Shown one piece after another: positions 43,730 to 55,000 of a stretch of DNA of 64,000 nt. The stretch's first letter is position 1, and every line of letters begins with the position of its first letter. A program made the translations under genes and the position numbers. Source of the DNA: Novacetimonas pomaceti (lineage in GTDB: Bacteria; Pseudomonadota; Alphaproteobacteria; Acetobacterales; Acetobacteraceae); the NCBI RefSeq assembly GCF_003207955.1, contig NZ_NOXG01000007.1, forward strand, positions 1-64,000, read 5' to 3'. Under the pieces are notes generated by a model, which saw only the letters and a list, made by a program, of their open reading frames with translations, did not search any database and was not told where the DNA came from.

Positions 43730-44446
43730 TCAGTGGCCGAACGCGCAGGCCGTGGCCTGGTGGCGGCCCAGGGGGGCATGGGTGAACAGGTCGATGATCC
43801 GTTCGACGAAATCCTGGATTTTCGTGTCGGTTTCGTGCGGCACGTCGACATGGCCGTGGGCGATCATCCCCGCAAGGCCGTGGGCCATGGCGAAAATGCA
43901 GTGCCCGATATGGGCCGTGTCCCGGGCGGGCAGCTCCGGCTCGTCCGATTCGACGTGGGGGAATTCATCCCCCGCCACCAGCGCGCGCAGGCGCTCGAAG
44001 GTGCGCCGCATCGCCGCGTCGTAACGGAGGTGCTGCGCCGAATCGGCCAGGTAGCCGAACGTGACGCGATAGAGCTGCGTATGGCGGCAGGCGAATTCGA
44101 CGTAATGCGTCACCGTGCGCTTCAGGGCGTCATGCCGGCTGGGGCTGCGGCGGGCGATATGGCCGATCGTGGTGGCGAAATCCTCCAGACAGTCCGCCGC
44201 GATTTCCAGCAGCAGCGTGTTCAGGGAATCGTAATGATTGTAGAAATTGGCCGGCGCGACCCGTACCTCGCGCGTCAGGCGGCGCACCGACAGGTCCTCC
44301 AGCCGTTCCGTCTGCAGGATGCGCAGCGTCGTCAGCCGCAGATCTTCCGCCACGTTCCCCTTGTGATAGGCGCGCGCCATCGGGCGCGGCCATGACGAAG
44401 CCGGGCTTTTTTCAGATATCACATCTCTGGCGGCGGATTTTTGCAT
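43730..44446 (-). CDS. TetR-family transcriptional regulator
   Basis: A 238-residue regulator with an N-terminal helix-turn-helix (LSVRRLTREVRVAPANFYNH) and a helical ligand-binding domain. The start is uncertain: ATG 44446 is used, and internal ATG 44380 gives a more usual lead. The gene is divergent from the cellulose operon, which begins about 780 bp away, so control of that operon is possible but not shown. Confidence 0.8.
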   Translation of the reverse strand: MQKSAARDVISEKSPASSWPRPMARAYHKGNVAEDLRLTTLRILQTERLEDLSVRRLTREVRVAPANFYNHYDSLNTLLLEIAADCLEDFATTIGHIARRSPSRHDALKRTVTHYVEFACRHTQLYRVTFGYLADSAQHLRYDAAMRRTFERLRALVAGDEFPHVESDEPELPARDTAHIGHCIFAMAHGLAGMIAHGHVDVPHETDTKIQDFVERIIDLFTHAPLGRHQATACAFGH

Positions 44447-45224
44447 GTCGGTAACTTTGCGTGACCTCGCGTCCGGGTATCCTCTTAACGCCTGCGGGGA
44501 CGGATGTTTGCCTGCGTCTTGTCCTGATTTTCCATGTCAGCATATGGGCGGCCGTCGCCTGTCGGGAACCTCATGGTTCCTACGCCTTACTCCCGTAAAA
44601 AATGGTTAAGTTTGATCTGTGGCATGCAAGATGCTTTTCCTGATGGATATCGTGGCGGAATTGTGGCAGGCGGGGCCATGAATGCACATCCTGTCATCAC
44701 AAAACATGAGAAGCCTGGCCCGCGCCGGGGAGAGATAAGTCCTGAAACATAATTATTCATCCTTTAAGCATGGTCATCACCCCAAAGTCCATGAGGGGAT
44801 TGAGGAATATATTCCTCACACCATGCGCGACCATCGGCCTCTCCGGCACGGCGCGGTGCGATCATCGCAGGGATACCTTTCAGAATGATGACGAATTGTG
44901 TTCACACTATGGCCAAGGTGCCTTTTTTGGGGGGCTGGTGCTTGACACGTTTCGAGACGATCGGTAGATGATTTTGCGTGCAATATTAACGATGTTCACA
45001 ACCGTTTATTATGGATCGTGAACGTCCCCAACCTGTTTCGACGTCCTGTTGTAATTGAGATTTCTGGTGATGGAATCGTCCCTGATTCCAGCGTGATGTC
45101 TATTGGCTGATCCGGGAAGCGCCGCCGGCGCCATGTGGGGTGTTCCCGGCCATGGAAGCCGGCAGCCAGCCCCATGATGGGCCGGGAGCGTCCGTCTGTT
45201 TTGGATTATTGGAATTTCGCAACG
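44447..45224. other. Long regulatory region upstream of the cellulose operon
   Basis: About 780 bp without a credible gene. It contains a promoter-like TTGACA element near 44942 and the A+T-rich leader before bcsAB. The longest frames lack ribosome sites or coding bias. Confidence 0.5.
44942..44970 (+). promoter_or_regulatory. Candidate promoter of the bcs operon
   Basis: TTGACA (44942-44947), 17-nt spacer, TAGATG (44965-44970). It lies about 250 nt before the bcsAB ATG, implying a long leader. The -10 is imperfect. Confidence 0.45.
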
Positions 45225-48200
45225 ATGTACAAGGCGATCCTGAAACGCCTGCACCTTGAGTCACTGGCCCATTCGTCGCTGGCGATTGTCGGGGGTACGG
45301 CGCTGCTGATGGCGGGCGGGATCTTCCTGCTGATGATGGTCGGTGGCGTCACGATGTCGCCCGGACATCAGGCGATCGTGTCGGTGGGCACCGTCGGGCT
45401 GTTCCTTGTACTGAACCGCCGCAAGGGACGCGGCATCACCTGTTTTTTGATGATGCTGTCGCTGATGGTGTCGCTGCGCTACATGTTCTGGCGGCTGAGT
45501 TCCACGCTGCAGCTGCATTCGCCGCTGCAGGCCGCGCTGTCGCTGCTGCTGGTGCTGGCGGAACTTTACGCGCTGATGACGCTGTGCCTCAGCTATTTCC
45601 AGATGGCCTGGCCGCTGGGGCGCAAGCCGCTGAAGCTGCCGCAGGACACCGCCGACTGGCCCGTGGTCGACGTCTATGTCCCCTCGTATAACGAGGAACT
45701 GTCGCTGGTGCGTTCGACCGTGCTGGGGGCGCTGGCCCTCGACTGGCCGGAGGATAAGCTCAACGTCTACATCCTTGACGACGGGCGCCGCAAAAGCTTC
45801 TGCGAATTCGCGATGGAGGCTGGCGCGGGCTACATCATCCGCTCGCAGAACAACCATGCCAAGGCCGGCAACCTCAACCACGCCCTGCGCGTGACCGAGG
45901 GGGAATTCGTGGTCATCTTCGACTGCGACCACATTCCCACGCGCGGATTCCTTAAAAAGACGATCGGCTGGATGATGGCCGATCCCAAGCTGGCGCTGCT
46001 GCAGACGCCGCACCATTTCTATTCCCCCGACCCGTTCCAGCGTAACCTCGCCTCCGGCCAGCATGTCCCGCCGGAGGGCAACATGTTTTACGGGCTGGTG
46101 CAGGACGGCAACGATTTCTGGGACGCGACCTTCTTCTGCGGGTCGTGCGCCGCGATCCGCCGCTCGGCGGTGCTGAGCATCGGCGGGTTCGCCACCGAAA
46201 CCGTGACCGAGGACGCGCATACCGCGCTCAAGATGCAGCGCGAGGGATGGCGGACGGCCTATCTGCGCGAACCACTGGCGGCCGGCCTGTCGACCGAGCG
46301 CCTGATGCTGCATATCGGGCAGCGCGTGCGCTGGGCGCGCGGAATGCTGCAGATCATGCGCGTGGACAACCCGCTGCTGGGCCCCGGTCTGCGGTGGGAA
46401 CAGCGCCTGTGTTACCTGTCGGCGATGTCGCACTTCCTGTTTGCGATCCCGCGGCTGGTCTTCCTCGCCTCGCCGCTGGCGTACCTGTTCCTGGGGCAGA
46501 ACATCATCGCCGCCTCCCCGCTTGCGATCATGGTCTATGCGCTGCCGCACATCTACCACTCCATCGCGACGCTTTCGCGGATCGAGGGACGCTGGCGCTA
46601 TTCCTTCTGGAGCGAGATTTACGAAACCACGCTGGCGCTGTTCCTCGTGCGCGTGACGATCATGACGCTGCTGAACCCCCACAAGGGGGAATTCAACGTG
46701 ACGGACAAGGGCGGCCTGCTGCAGAGCGGGTATTTCGACCTGAACGCGGTCTATCCCAACGTTTTCCTTGCCGGGGTGCTGGGGCTGGCGCTGCTGCGCG
46801 GGATCGGCGGCATCTTCTGGGAATTCCATGACCAGCTGGCGCTGCAGTCCTTCATCCTCAACACGCTGTGGGTGGCCATCAGCCTGATCATCGTCCTCGC
46901 CTCCATCGCCGTGGGGCGCGAGACGCGCCAGATCCGCCACAAGCCGCGCGTGCGCGCCCGCCTGCCGATCACCCTGGTGGACGAGGACGGGAAGCATTAC
47001 CACGCCCATACAAGCGACATCTCGCTTGGCGGCATCGCGGCGCATGTGTCGGTGGAACACGCGCTGGCGCCGCATTCGCGCGTCACCATGCTGTTCCATG
47101 ATGAAAAGGATGGCATCGACGTGCGCATCCCGGCCGTCATCCTGTTTGCCAAGGCCGACCAGCTTCACCTGCAGTGGTGCGTCGACAACCTGGAAGTCGA
47201 ACGCCAGATCGTCGAGTTCATGTTCGGCCGCAACGATGCGTGGAGCAACTGGGACGATTTCCAGCCCGACCGTCCCCTGCGCAGTTTCCTGATGGTCCTG
47301 CGCAGCATCGGTGGCCTGTTCCGCCGGGGCGAAAGGCCGTTCCGCTGGCAGGCCCCGCAGGAAGCGCCGTCCACGGCCCCCCAAGTCAAAGAAGAGAAAC
47401 TGGAGAAGAAGAGCCTCGTGCTGAAACCCGTCCGACGGGGCGCTCAATGTGGCGCCACGGCCTCCCTCATCGTGCTGCTGGGACTGCCGATCGCAAGTGC
47501 GCCTTCCTTTGCGCAGGTTCCTTCCCATGACGCGCCCGTGGCCGCGGCGCCGGACGCCGCGCCTGTTGCGACGGGCGGCGGGGATGCACAGGGCGCGGCG
47601 ACGCCCGCCCCCGCCGACGCGGCCCCGTCGCCCGCCGTCGCGCTGCCGCCCGGCCCCGCGACGCTGCAGGCGCGCGAACGGCTGTCCGAACGGACGGGGG
47701 TGTCGCCCGCGGCCCCCTTTGGCGACACCAATACCGGCGCGCTGCCCGCCGACCCGGGTGCCCCCCCGATCGACCCGGCGGACGCGGCGCGCGTCGCGGA
47801 TGGCGAAATCACCCGGACCTCCACCTTCCGCGACCTTGGCCTGTCCACCGGGCCGCTGACGCTGCGCGGCTTCTCCCCGCTGCAGGGGCTGGATGTCATC
47901 GTGCCGGCCAACCGCGTCGTCACGCATGCGAAGATCACCCTGTCGGGCGCGCTGTCGCCGTCCCTCCTGCCGGAGGCGAGCGCGGTCAGCGTCACGCTGA
48001 ATGAACAGTATGTCGGCACGATCAAGGTCGATCCCGAACATCCGCGTTTCGGGCCGATCACCTTTGACGTCGACCCGCTGTATTTCACTGGCGACAACAA
48101 GCTGAATTTCCATTTCGCCGGCGAATACCGCCGTGACTGCAACGACCTGTACAACGAGGTCCTGTGGGCGCGGATCTCGGATTTTTCCACCGTGACGCTG

Positions 48201-49958
48201 ACGACCACGCGCATCGCGCCCGACCGCAAGCTGTCGTACCTGCCCGCGCCGTTCTATGACCCCAACCTGCGCACGCCGCTGCGCGTGCCGGTGGTCCTGC
48301 CCAATCCCAATTCGCACGGCGCGCTGAAGGCGTCCGCGCTGGTGGCGTCGTGGTTTGGCAAGCTGGCCGATTTCCGCAAGGTGTCCTTCCCCGTTTCCAC
48401 CACGCTGCCGGCATCGGGCAACGCGATCGCGATTGGCGAGAACCTGCCGATCAACGCGCGCAACAGCCGCCCGACAGGTCCGACCCTGTCGGAAGTGGAA
48501 AACCCCAACGACCGCCTGGGCACCATCCTTGTGGTGACGGGGCGCAACGCGGCCGAGGTCGAGGTCGCGGCCCGCGTGCTGGCCTTTGCGTCCGATACGC
48601 TGGGCGCGGTCGGGACCAAGGTGGTCAACGACGTGACGCTGGAGGCGCGCCAGCCCTATGACGCGCCCGCCTTCGTGCCCACGAACCGCCCGGTACGCTT
48701 TGGTGAGCTTGTGACCGCAAGCGACCTGCAGGCGGGCGGGTTCGCCCCGCCGGTCATGGCGCTGCCGTTCCACATGCCGCCGGACCTCTATACCTGGCGC
48801 AACCGCCCGTACCCGATGGACCTGTGGATCCGCGCGCCGGGCGGCCCCGTGGTCGACCTGGAGACGTCGCGCCTGGATGTCAGCCTGAACAACAACTACC
48901 TCACCAGCTTTACCCTCAAGCCGCCGGGGCTGTGGACCTCGTGGTCCGAACGCATGGTCAACCAGCATGCTGGCGCGGTGGAGCATATGGCCTCCCTGCC
49001 GTCATGGCTCCTGTTCGGTCAGAACCAGGTCCAGTTCGGCTTTGACGCCCGTCCGATCGACCGTGGCGTCTGCCGCCGCACACCCGGCGACATCCACATG
49101 AGCGTGGATTCGGATTCGACGCTGGATTTCCGCCGCGCCTATCACTTCACCACGCTGCCGAACCTGTCCTTTTTCGCGGAGGCGGGCTTTCCCTTCACCC
49201 GCATGGCCGACCTGTCGGAAACCACGATGGTCCTGCCGCACCAGATGGATGCGGGCACGGCGGGCACCTTCATGGACCTGATGGGCTTTTTCGGCGCGAC
49301 GACATGGTATCCGGCCGCCGGCGTGCAGCTGATGGACGTGGACGAAGTGTCGTCCCACCCGCCCGATGGCGACGTGCTGGTGCTTTCGACCGCGTCGAAC
49401 GCCCCGAAATTCGACGACCTGCTGTCGCGCTCGCCCTATGTCCTGTCGGACGGGCACATCCGCGTGGGCGAACATATGGGCCTTCAGGGGATCTGGTACC
49501 TGTTCCAGGATCATGACCATAACGGGATCAAGGACGGGGTGCAGGCCGACCTGAACGCGCCGATCGCGGGGGCGGGCGTGCTGCTTGGCGCGCAGTCGCC
49601 GTTCCAGTCGCACCGTTCGGTCGTGGCGCTGATGGGGGACACGCCCGCGCGCATGCATGACCTTGTCATGGGCCTGCGCAACAAGGACGACGTCCCGCAT
49701 ATCCAGGGTGACCTCGTGCTGCGCAACGGCGACAAGCTGACCAGCTACCGCACGGCGCCGACCTATACGATGGGGTCGCTGCCTTGGTGGATGTGGATGG
49801 ACTGGTACCTCGGGACGCGTCCGCTGACCGTCTATGTGCTTGGCCTTGCCGGCGCGGGGATGCTGGCCGCCGCCGTGGTGCGCATGCTGCGTCGCCGTGC
49901 CCGTAAACGGATGGAAGAGGGGGAACAGATCAAGGAAACCCCGTCCGAGACGGACTAG
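45225..49958 (+). CDS. bcsAB: Fused cellulose synthase, catalytic (BcsA) and BcsB parts, type II
   Basis: The 1577-residue fused BcsA-BcsB polymerises UDP-glucose into beta-1,4-glucan and pushes it across the inner membrane. The catalytic GT2 domain shows LDDGRR (D185/D186), FDCDH (D233, D235), TED (D330) and QRVRW (366-370). A PilZ domain that binds c-di-GMP follows: RHKPR (571-575) and DISLGG (598-603). Residues from about 740 form the periplasmic BcsB part, ending in one transmembrane helix and a basic tail. ATG 45225 (MYKAILKRLH) aligns with the start of known BcsABII; upstream ATG codons give 30 atypical residues. First gene of the operon. Confidence 0.95.
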   Translation: MYKAILKRLHLESLAHSSLAIVGGTALLMAGGIFLLMMVGGVTMSPGHQAIVSVGTVGLFLVLNRRKGRGITCFLMMLSLMVSLRYMFWRLSSTLQLHSPLQAALSLLLVLAELYALMTLCLSYFQMAWPLGRKPLKLPQDTADWPVVDVYVPSYNEELSLVRSTVLGALALDWPEDKLNVYILDDGRRKSFCEFAMEAGAGYIIRSQNNHAKAGNLNHALRVTEGEFVVIFDCDHIPTRGFLKKTIGWMMADPKLALLQTPHHFYSPDPFQRNLASGQHVPPEGNMFYGLVQDGNDFWDATFFCGSCAAIRRSAVLSIGGFATETVTEDAHTALKMQREGWRTAYLREPLAAGLSTERLMLHIGQRVRWARGMLQIMRVDNPLLGPGLRWEQRLCYLSAMSHFLFAIPRLVFLASPLAYLFLGQNIIAASPLAIMVYALPHIYHSIATLSRIEGRWRYSFWSEIYETTLALFLVRVTIMTLLNPHKGEFNVTDKGGLLQSGYFDLNAVYPNVFLAGVLGLALLRGIGGIFWEFHDQLALQSFILNTLWVAISLIIVLASIAVGRETRQIRHKPRVRARLPITLVDEDGKHYHAHTSDISLGGIAAHVSVEHALAPHSRVTMLFHDEKDGIDVRIPAVILFAKADQLHLQWCVDNLEVERQIVEFMFGRNDAWSNWDDFQPDRPLRSFLMVLRSIGGLFRRGERPFRWQAPQEAPSTAPQVKEEKLEKKSLVLKPVRRGAQCGATASLIVLLGLPIASAPSFAQVPSHDAPVAAAPDAAPVATGGGDAQGAATPAPADAAPSPAVALPPGPATLQARERLSERTGVSPAAPFGDTNTGALPADPGAPPIDPADAARVADGEITRTSTFRDLGLSTGPLTLRGFSPLQGLDVIVPANRVVTHAKITLSGALSPSLLPEASAVSVTLNEQYVGTIKVDPEHPRFGPITFDVDPLYFTGDNKLNFHFAGEYRRDCNDLYNEVLWARISDFSTVTLTTTRIAPDRKLSYLPAPFYDPNLRTPLRVPVVLPNPNSHGALKASALVASWFGKLADFRKVSFPVSTTLPASGNAIAIGENLPINARNSRPTGPTLSEVENPNDRLGTILVVTGRNAAEVEVAARVLAFASDTLGAVGTKVVNDVTLEARQPYDAPAFVPTNRPVRFGELVTASDLQAGGFAPPVMALPFHMPPDLYTWRNRPYPMDLWIRAPGGPVVDLETSRLDVSLNNNYLTSFTLKPPGLWTSWSERMVNQHAGAVEHMASLPSWLLFGQNQVQFGFDARPIDRGVCRRTPGDIHMSVDSDSTLDFRRAYHFTTLPNLSFFAEAGFPFTRMADLSETTMVLPHQMDAGTAGTFMDLMGFFGATTWYPAAGVQLMDVDEVSSHPPDGDVLVLSTASNAPKFDDLLSRSPYVLSDGHIRVGEHMGLQGIWYLFQDHDHNGIKDGVQADLNAPIAGAGVLLGAQSPFQSHRSVVALMGDTPARMHDLVMGLRNKDDVPHIQGDLVLRNGDKLTSYRTAPTYTMGSLPWWMWMDWYLGTRPLTVYVLGLAGAGMLAAAVVRMLRRRARKRMEEGEQIKETPSETD

Positions 49959-50086
49959 AAACCGGTGCAGGGGCGGCATGCCACCGGAACTGTGGCGCGG
50001 GGATGTAAGTATCCCTGCCACTTCCGAAGAAATGGCTGCCGCCGGAACTGACGTCATTCGTACGTATTTATGGAGATTTTATAGAA

Positions 50087-50758
50087 ATGAGTGCACTTCT
50101 TGCCGGCCTTACGCTGCTGATTATTGGTGACAGCCATGTCACCTTCAAGGACTCGCTCCTGTCCGTGCTGCCTGATGAATTTTCCAAGCAGGGCGCCAAG
50201 GTCGTGACCTATGGCGTGTGTTCGTCGACGGCGGCGGACTGGGTGGTCCCGAACCCGAACAACGGCTGTGGCGCGGCGCAGCGCGTCGGTGACGAGCCGA
50301 TCGGCGCGCCGAACATGAAGCCCGCGTCGCCGCCGCCGGTCACCGGCCTGATTGAAAAGTGGCATCCGAACGTGGTCATGGTCATCCTTGGCGACACGAT
50401 GGCCTCCTACGGTCAGAACGCGGTGTCCAAGGACTGGCTGGACGAACAGGTCAAGACCCTGACCTATGCCATTGGCAAGACGTCGTGCATCTGGGTTGGC
50501 CCGACATGGGGTCAGTACAGCCCCCGCTATGGCAAGACCGACCAGCGCGCGACCGAGATGGCGACGCTGCTCAAGAGCGAGGTCGCGCCGTGCACCTATA
50601 TCGATGGCACGCAGCTGATGAAGCAGGGCAGCGTCAACACCATCGACGGCATCCATGCGACGCCCGCCAGCTACAAGGAATGGGGTGACGCGATCGTCAA
50701 GGCGACGACCCCCGAACTGGAAAAGATGAAGGACGCGGCCCCGGCCGCGGCACAGTAA
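50087..50758 (+). CDS. bcsX: BcsX, SGNH-hydrolase-type cellulose accessory protein
   Basis: A 223-residue SGNH-fold protein without a convincing signal peptide. The catalytic set is visible: GDSH with Ser16, a block III-like LGDTM and DGIHATPASYKEW with D187 and H190. BcsX occurs only in type II bcs operons next to BcsY and is thought to take part in acyl modification of the polymer. Direct biochemistry is lacking. It starts 128 nt after bcsAB. Confidence 0.9.
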   Translation: MSALLAGLTLLIIGDSHVTFKDSLLSVLPDEFSKQGAKVVTYGVCSSTAADWVVPNPNNGCGAAQRVGDEPIGAPNMKPASPPPVTGLIEKWHPNVVMVILGDTMASYGQNAVSKDWLDEQVKTLTYAIGKTSCIWVGPTWGQYSPRYGKTDQRATEMATLLKSEVAPCTYIDGTQLMKQGSVNTIDGIHATPASYKEWGDAIVKATTPELEKMKDAAPAAAQ

Positions 50759-50776
50759 TCATTCAATAGAACTGAG

Positions 50777-50807
50777 ATGCGTGGCGGTATCCGGTATGCC
50801 GCCACGC
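50777..50807 (+). promoter_or_regulatory. Perfect hairpin between bcsX and bcsY
   Basis: GCGTGGCGG pairs with CCGCCACGC around an 11-nt loop. It starts 19 nt after the bcsX stop and has no U-tract. It is therefore more likely an mRNA-stabilising or attenuating element than a full terminator. Confidence 0.6.
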
Positions 50808-50851
50808 AGATGCCGATGGTATTTGCGGCATCACACGTGGAAAACTGCCCG

Positions 50852-52012
50852 ATGCAACAGACTACAGCCGTCATGCCCGCCCAGAGCAAATGGCAACACA
50901 TGCTTCAGCATGAGTTCTTTCCCAAGGACCGCCGCCGCGACATCGACGGGCTGCGCGCGCTCGCGATCATCGCGGTCGTGCTGTTTCATGCCGGCTGGCT
51001 GAAGGGCGGTTTCGTCGGCGTTGACATCTTTGTCGTCATTTCGGGCTATTTCATGGGGCGCTCCGCCCTGATGCAGCAGCCGTTCCAGCCCGCGCGCTTT
51101 GTCTGCCGGCGCCTGTACCGCCTGTTACCCGCGCTGTTCTGCATGATCGCCATCGTATCGGCCAGCATGCTGTGGTGGGTGCTGCAGAGCGACCGCGCCG
51201 ACATCGCGATCAACGGGGCGTACGCGCTGGTGTACCTGTCCAATTTCTGGGCATCGGGCCATGTGGGATATTTCCAGGGGCAGGCCATTGCCTACCCGTT
51301 CCTGCATACATGGTCGCTGTCGCTGGAAATGCAGTTCTATACGATCATTTTCATCATGGCGCTGGTGCTGCCGTTCACCCGGCATCGCAAGCTTGCGATC
51401 AGCAGCATCTTCGCCCTGTCGCTGGGCTACAGCATCTACAGCCATGTGATGGGCGACACGCAGGGATATTACAACATCCTTGACCGCATGTGGCAGTTTT
51501 CCATGGGGACGATGATCTGGATCTTCCCCCGCCCGCAGCTGTCGCGCGCGCTTGCCAACGTGCTGTACCTGCTGGCGCTGGCGGTGCTGGTGGGGTCGTG
51601 CCTGTTCTATGTGCTGGAATTCGCCTGCCCGTCCTACATGATGCTGTTCCCCTGCCTTGCGGTGGTGGGGATCATCATGCTGCCGCAGACGGATGTCGCG
51701 CGCTTTACCCTTGTGCCGGTATCGCCGGTGGGGGTGATTTCCTATTCGATCTACCTGTGGCACTGGCCCGCCATCGTGATGGCGAACTACCTGCTGTCGT
51801 TCCAGGTGTTTGGCGCGACGATGGCCGGCGTGCTGGGCCTTGTCATGGTCATCAGCCTGCTGAGCTACGTTTTCGTCGAACGTGTCTTCCTTGATTACGA
51901 AGGCAGGGTGACGCCTGCGGTGCGCAATCGCGGCGCGGTCGCGCTGGTCGCGGCCTGCGGGCTGCTCGCCAGCGTGCTTGCCTATGTTTCGTATATCTCG
52001 CGTGTTCACTGA
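50852..52012 (+). CDS. bcsY: BcsY, membrane-bound acyltransferase (acyltransferase 3 family)
   Basis: A protein of about 386 residues with some ten transmembrane helices. The acyltransferase 3 signature is FPKDRRRDIDGLRALAIIAV followed by VVLFHAGWLKGGFVGVDIF and VISGYF, with the key His in LFHAG. Such enzymes move acyl groups onto cell-surface sugars across the inner membrane. Here the acceptor is presumably cellulose. The first ATG of the frame (50777) sits inside the hairpin, so ATG 50852 is preferred, though its ribosome site is weak. Confidence 0.88.
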   Translation: MQQTTAVMPAQSKWQHMLQHEFFPKDRRRDIDGLRALAIIAVVLFHAGWLKGGFVGVDIFVVISGYFMGRSALMQQPFQPARFVCRRLYRLLPALFCMIAIVSASMLWWVLQSDRADIAINGAYALVYLSNFWASGHVGYFQGQAIAYPFLHTWSLSLEMQFYTIIFIMALVLPFTRHRKLAISSIFALSLGYSIYSHVMGDTQGYYNILDRMWQFSMGTMIWIFPRPQLSRALANVLYLLALAVLVGSCLFYVLEFACPSYMMLFPCLAVVGIIMLPQTDVARFTLVPVSPVGVISYSIYLWHWPAIVMANYLLSFQVFGATMAGVLGLVMVISLLSYVFVERVFLDYEGRVTPAVRNRGAVALVAACGLLASVLAYVSYISRVH

Positions 52013-52051
52013 GACACATCTTTCTATCGTGCAATGCCTGCGGGCGGGGAC

Positions 52052-55000
52052 ATGATGCGGCAACATAAAGCCATGACAGGGCTGCCCTGCATAAGGTCCA
52101 TGCCCGGCCGCGCCGGCCTGCTTGGGGTTACGGCGCTGTGGGGGGTGGCGACGGTCGGGCTGCTCTGCGTGCCGCATGGCGCGTGGGCGCGTTCGCAGCC
52201 CGCCGCCGCCCCGCCGGTCGAATCGCCCGCCACCCCCGCCACCGATGCGGAGGACGAGGCGATCGAGCGCGCTTCCCATCCCACCCCCGAGGATGAGGAG
52301 GCGGCCCATCCCTATGCCGTGTCCGACGTGGAGGAACCCGCCGACGCGCCGGTGGCCGCGCCGCCGACCGACCTGGCCCCGTCCAGCCCGTCGGAAACGC
52401 AGGCGGTCGATTCCAGCGTGCAGCGCCTTGAACACGCGACGGAGGTGTTCGACCTGCTGCTGGATGAAGGCAGTTACTGGCTGACGCATCATGACCTGCG
52501 CCGCGGGCACGAGGCCGTCAGCCGCGCGCTGCAGATCGACCCGACCAGCCCCGAGGCCCTGTACCTGCAGGCACGGATCGACATTTCGATGGGGCAGATG
52601 GCGCAGGCGCAGGCGCTGACGGACCGGCTGGCGCAGTCGGGCCGCATGTCGGACGAGGTGGCGCAGCTGCGCGGGATGATCAAGGCCGGTCCGGTGGACC
52701 CCAAGCTGCTGGCGGAGGCACGCGCCTTGGCCGGGTCGGGCAGGATGATGCCCGCGATGTTCAAGTACAAGGCCCTGTTCAAGAACGGCGATCCGCCGCC
52801 GGACATGGCGCTGGAATATTACCGCGTCCTTGGCGCGACCATCCTTGGCTATCAGGAGGCGCGGACCAAGCTTGCGGCCTATGTCGCGCACAACCCGCAC
52901 GATCTTGACGCGGCGTTGACCTATTACCGGGTGCTGACCTATCGCGTGACCTCGCGTACCGAGGGGATGACCGGGCTGGAGCGCCTGATCAACGGCCATG
53001 TCCCCACCGGCATCCATGACGAGGCCCTGCGCGCCTGGCGCGAGGCGCTGCTGTGGGAGCCGATCGTGGGCCAGACGGTCCCGCTGTACAAGGAATGGCT
53101 GTCGATCCACCCCGATGACGAGGAGGTGCATACCCGCCTGATCAAGGCGCTGCAGACGCAGGCCACGTTCGATGCGGCCAATGACCGGATGGAGGGTTAT
53201 ACCCTCATGGCGCAGCGGCGGTTCGGGGATTCGGAATCCCTGTTCCGCAAGGCGCTGGCGGTCGATCCCAACGATGTTGACGCGCTGGGCGGCATGGGCC
53301 TCGTGGCGCAGGCGCGCGGGCAGCGCGACCAGGCGCGGACCTATTTCGAAAAGGCGATGAGCCTTGACCCCGACCATGCCGACCGCTGGCAGAAGGCGAT
53401 CCAGGGGCTGAACAGCTGGAAGATGTCCGGCGGCGGCGTGCGCAGCGACCCGCTGGTGGCGGGGATCGCCCATGACATCGCCGTGGGCAACTTCGCCCAG
53501 GCGCATGCCGGTCTGGAACGCCTGGCGCGTCGCCGCAACAGCGCGCTGACGCTGCTGTCGCTGCAGGGCGCGCTGGCGCGGCGCGAGGGCAACACGGCGG
53601 AGGCCATGATGGCCTACCGCGCGATCCTTGCCCGCTGGCCGGGCAATACCGACGCGCTGTTCAACCTTGCCGACCTGCTGATCGCCAGCGGCCATGACGA
53701 GGAGGCGCGCGCCATGCTGCCGCGCTTTGGCAGCGGGCATCGCACGATGGTCGACCACCTGCAGGCCGAGCTGCTGGCGTCGGAGGCATCGCGCGCGCCC
53801 ACCGACGCGGCGCGCATCGACCTGCTGCGCCGCGCGGTGGCGACCGATCCGCGCAACCCGTGGCTGCGCCTGCGCCTTGCCCAGACGCTGTATAACACCG
53901 AAGACGCCGCCAACCGGGCGGAGGCCGCACGGATCATGGACGACCTGACCGCCCCGCCGCGCGCGGGCGTGCAGGCGTTGCAGGCGGGCGTGATCTATGC
54001 GCTGAGCCAGCATGACACCGCCACGGCGCAGCGCCTGCTGGCGCGCATCCCCGACAGCCAGCGCACGGTGGATATCGACGCGCTGTCGCAGCAGGCCGAC
54101 CTTGCGCAGGAGGTGCACGATATCGAGGCGGCCCATCATTTCGACCGCAAGGCGCTGATGGGGCTGGCGGACCGCGCCGACCCGACCGGCGTGCGCGGCA
54201 CGATGATCGGCAATGCCCTGATCGATCACAACATGCCCCAGTCCGTGCGTGAGGTGCTGCAATCGGAAGAGCGCATGACACAGGCGCCCCAGCCGCAGGA
54301 AATGCTGTCCTATGCCGGGTTGTACCTTCAGGTACACGACATTGCCGACGCGCGGCGCTGCCTTGACGCGTTCGACAGGCTGGGCCAGCAGCCCGGCGCG
54401 CAGATCACCGCCGACCAGGCGCGCCTGCGTGAACAGCTGGGGCTGGCGGCGCAGATCCTGACGGCGGACCAGATGGACAATCACGGCCATCCCGCCCGCG
54501 CGAAGGAGGTGCTGGACCCGCTGATGACGCGGTATCCGGATTCGGTGGACGTGCACCTTGCGATGGGCCGCGTGTACCAGGCGCGGGGCGAGGCGCGGCG
54601 CGCGCTGGCCGAGGACCGGGCCGCGCTGGCGATCCGGCCCAACAACGTCTATGCGCTGGCGTCGGCGGCGCGCGACGCGGGTGGCGCGGGCGAAGTGGCG
54701 GCGGCGCGCGGCTATGCCCGGCATCTGTCCGACCTGCAGCCCGATGCCCCCGTCACGTGGGAAATCCGCGCGGAAATGGCCCGCATCGACCGCGATTCGC
54801 GCACGCAGCTGGCGGACCTTGACCATGTGCATGAACAGCAGTGCGACATGCCCGGCACCGTGAACTGCGCCCCGCATGAAAACTTTCGCGCCGATTACCG
54901 CTGGCCCGACATCGACAGCGAATATGTCAACCTGCGTGGCGCGACGCTGCCCGATACGTACCATTACCTGCAGCAGGACGACCAGATCCAGGCGACCACC

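Noticed and set aside
44447..45134. Short frames upstream of bcsAB as extra cellulose genes (such as CMCax or CcpA)
   Set aside because: None has a ribosome site, signal peptide or recognisable family feature. These genes belong to the type I bcs locus.
45261..48986. A 1241-codon antisense frame inside bcsAB
   Set aside because: It is a shadow of high-G+C codon use opposite a well-supported gene.
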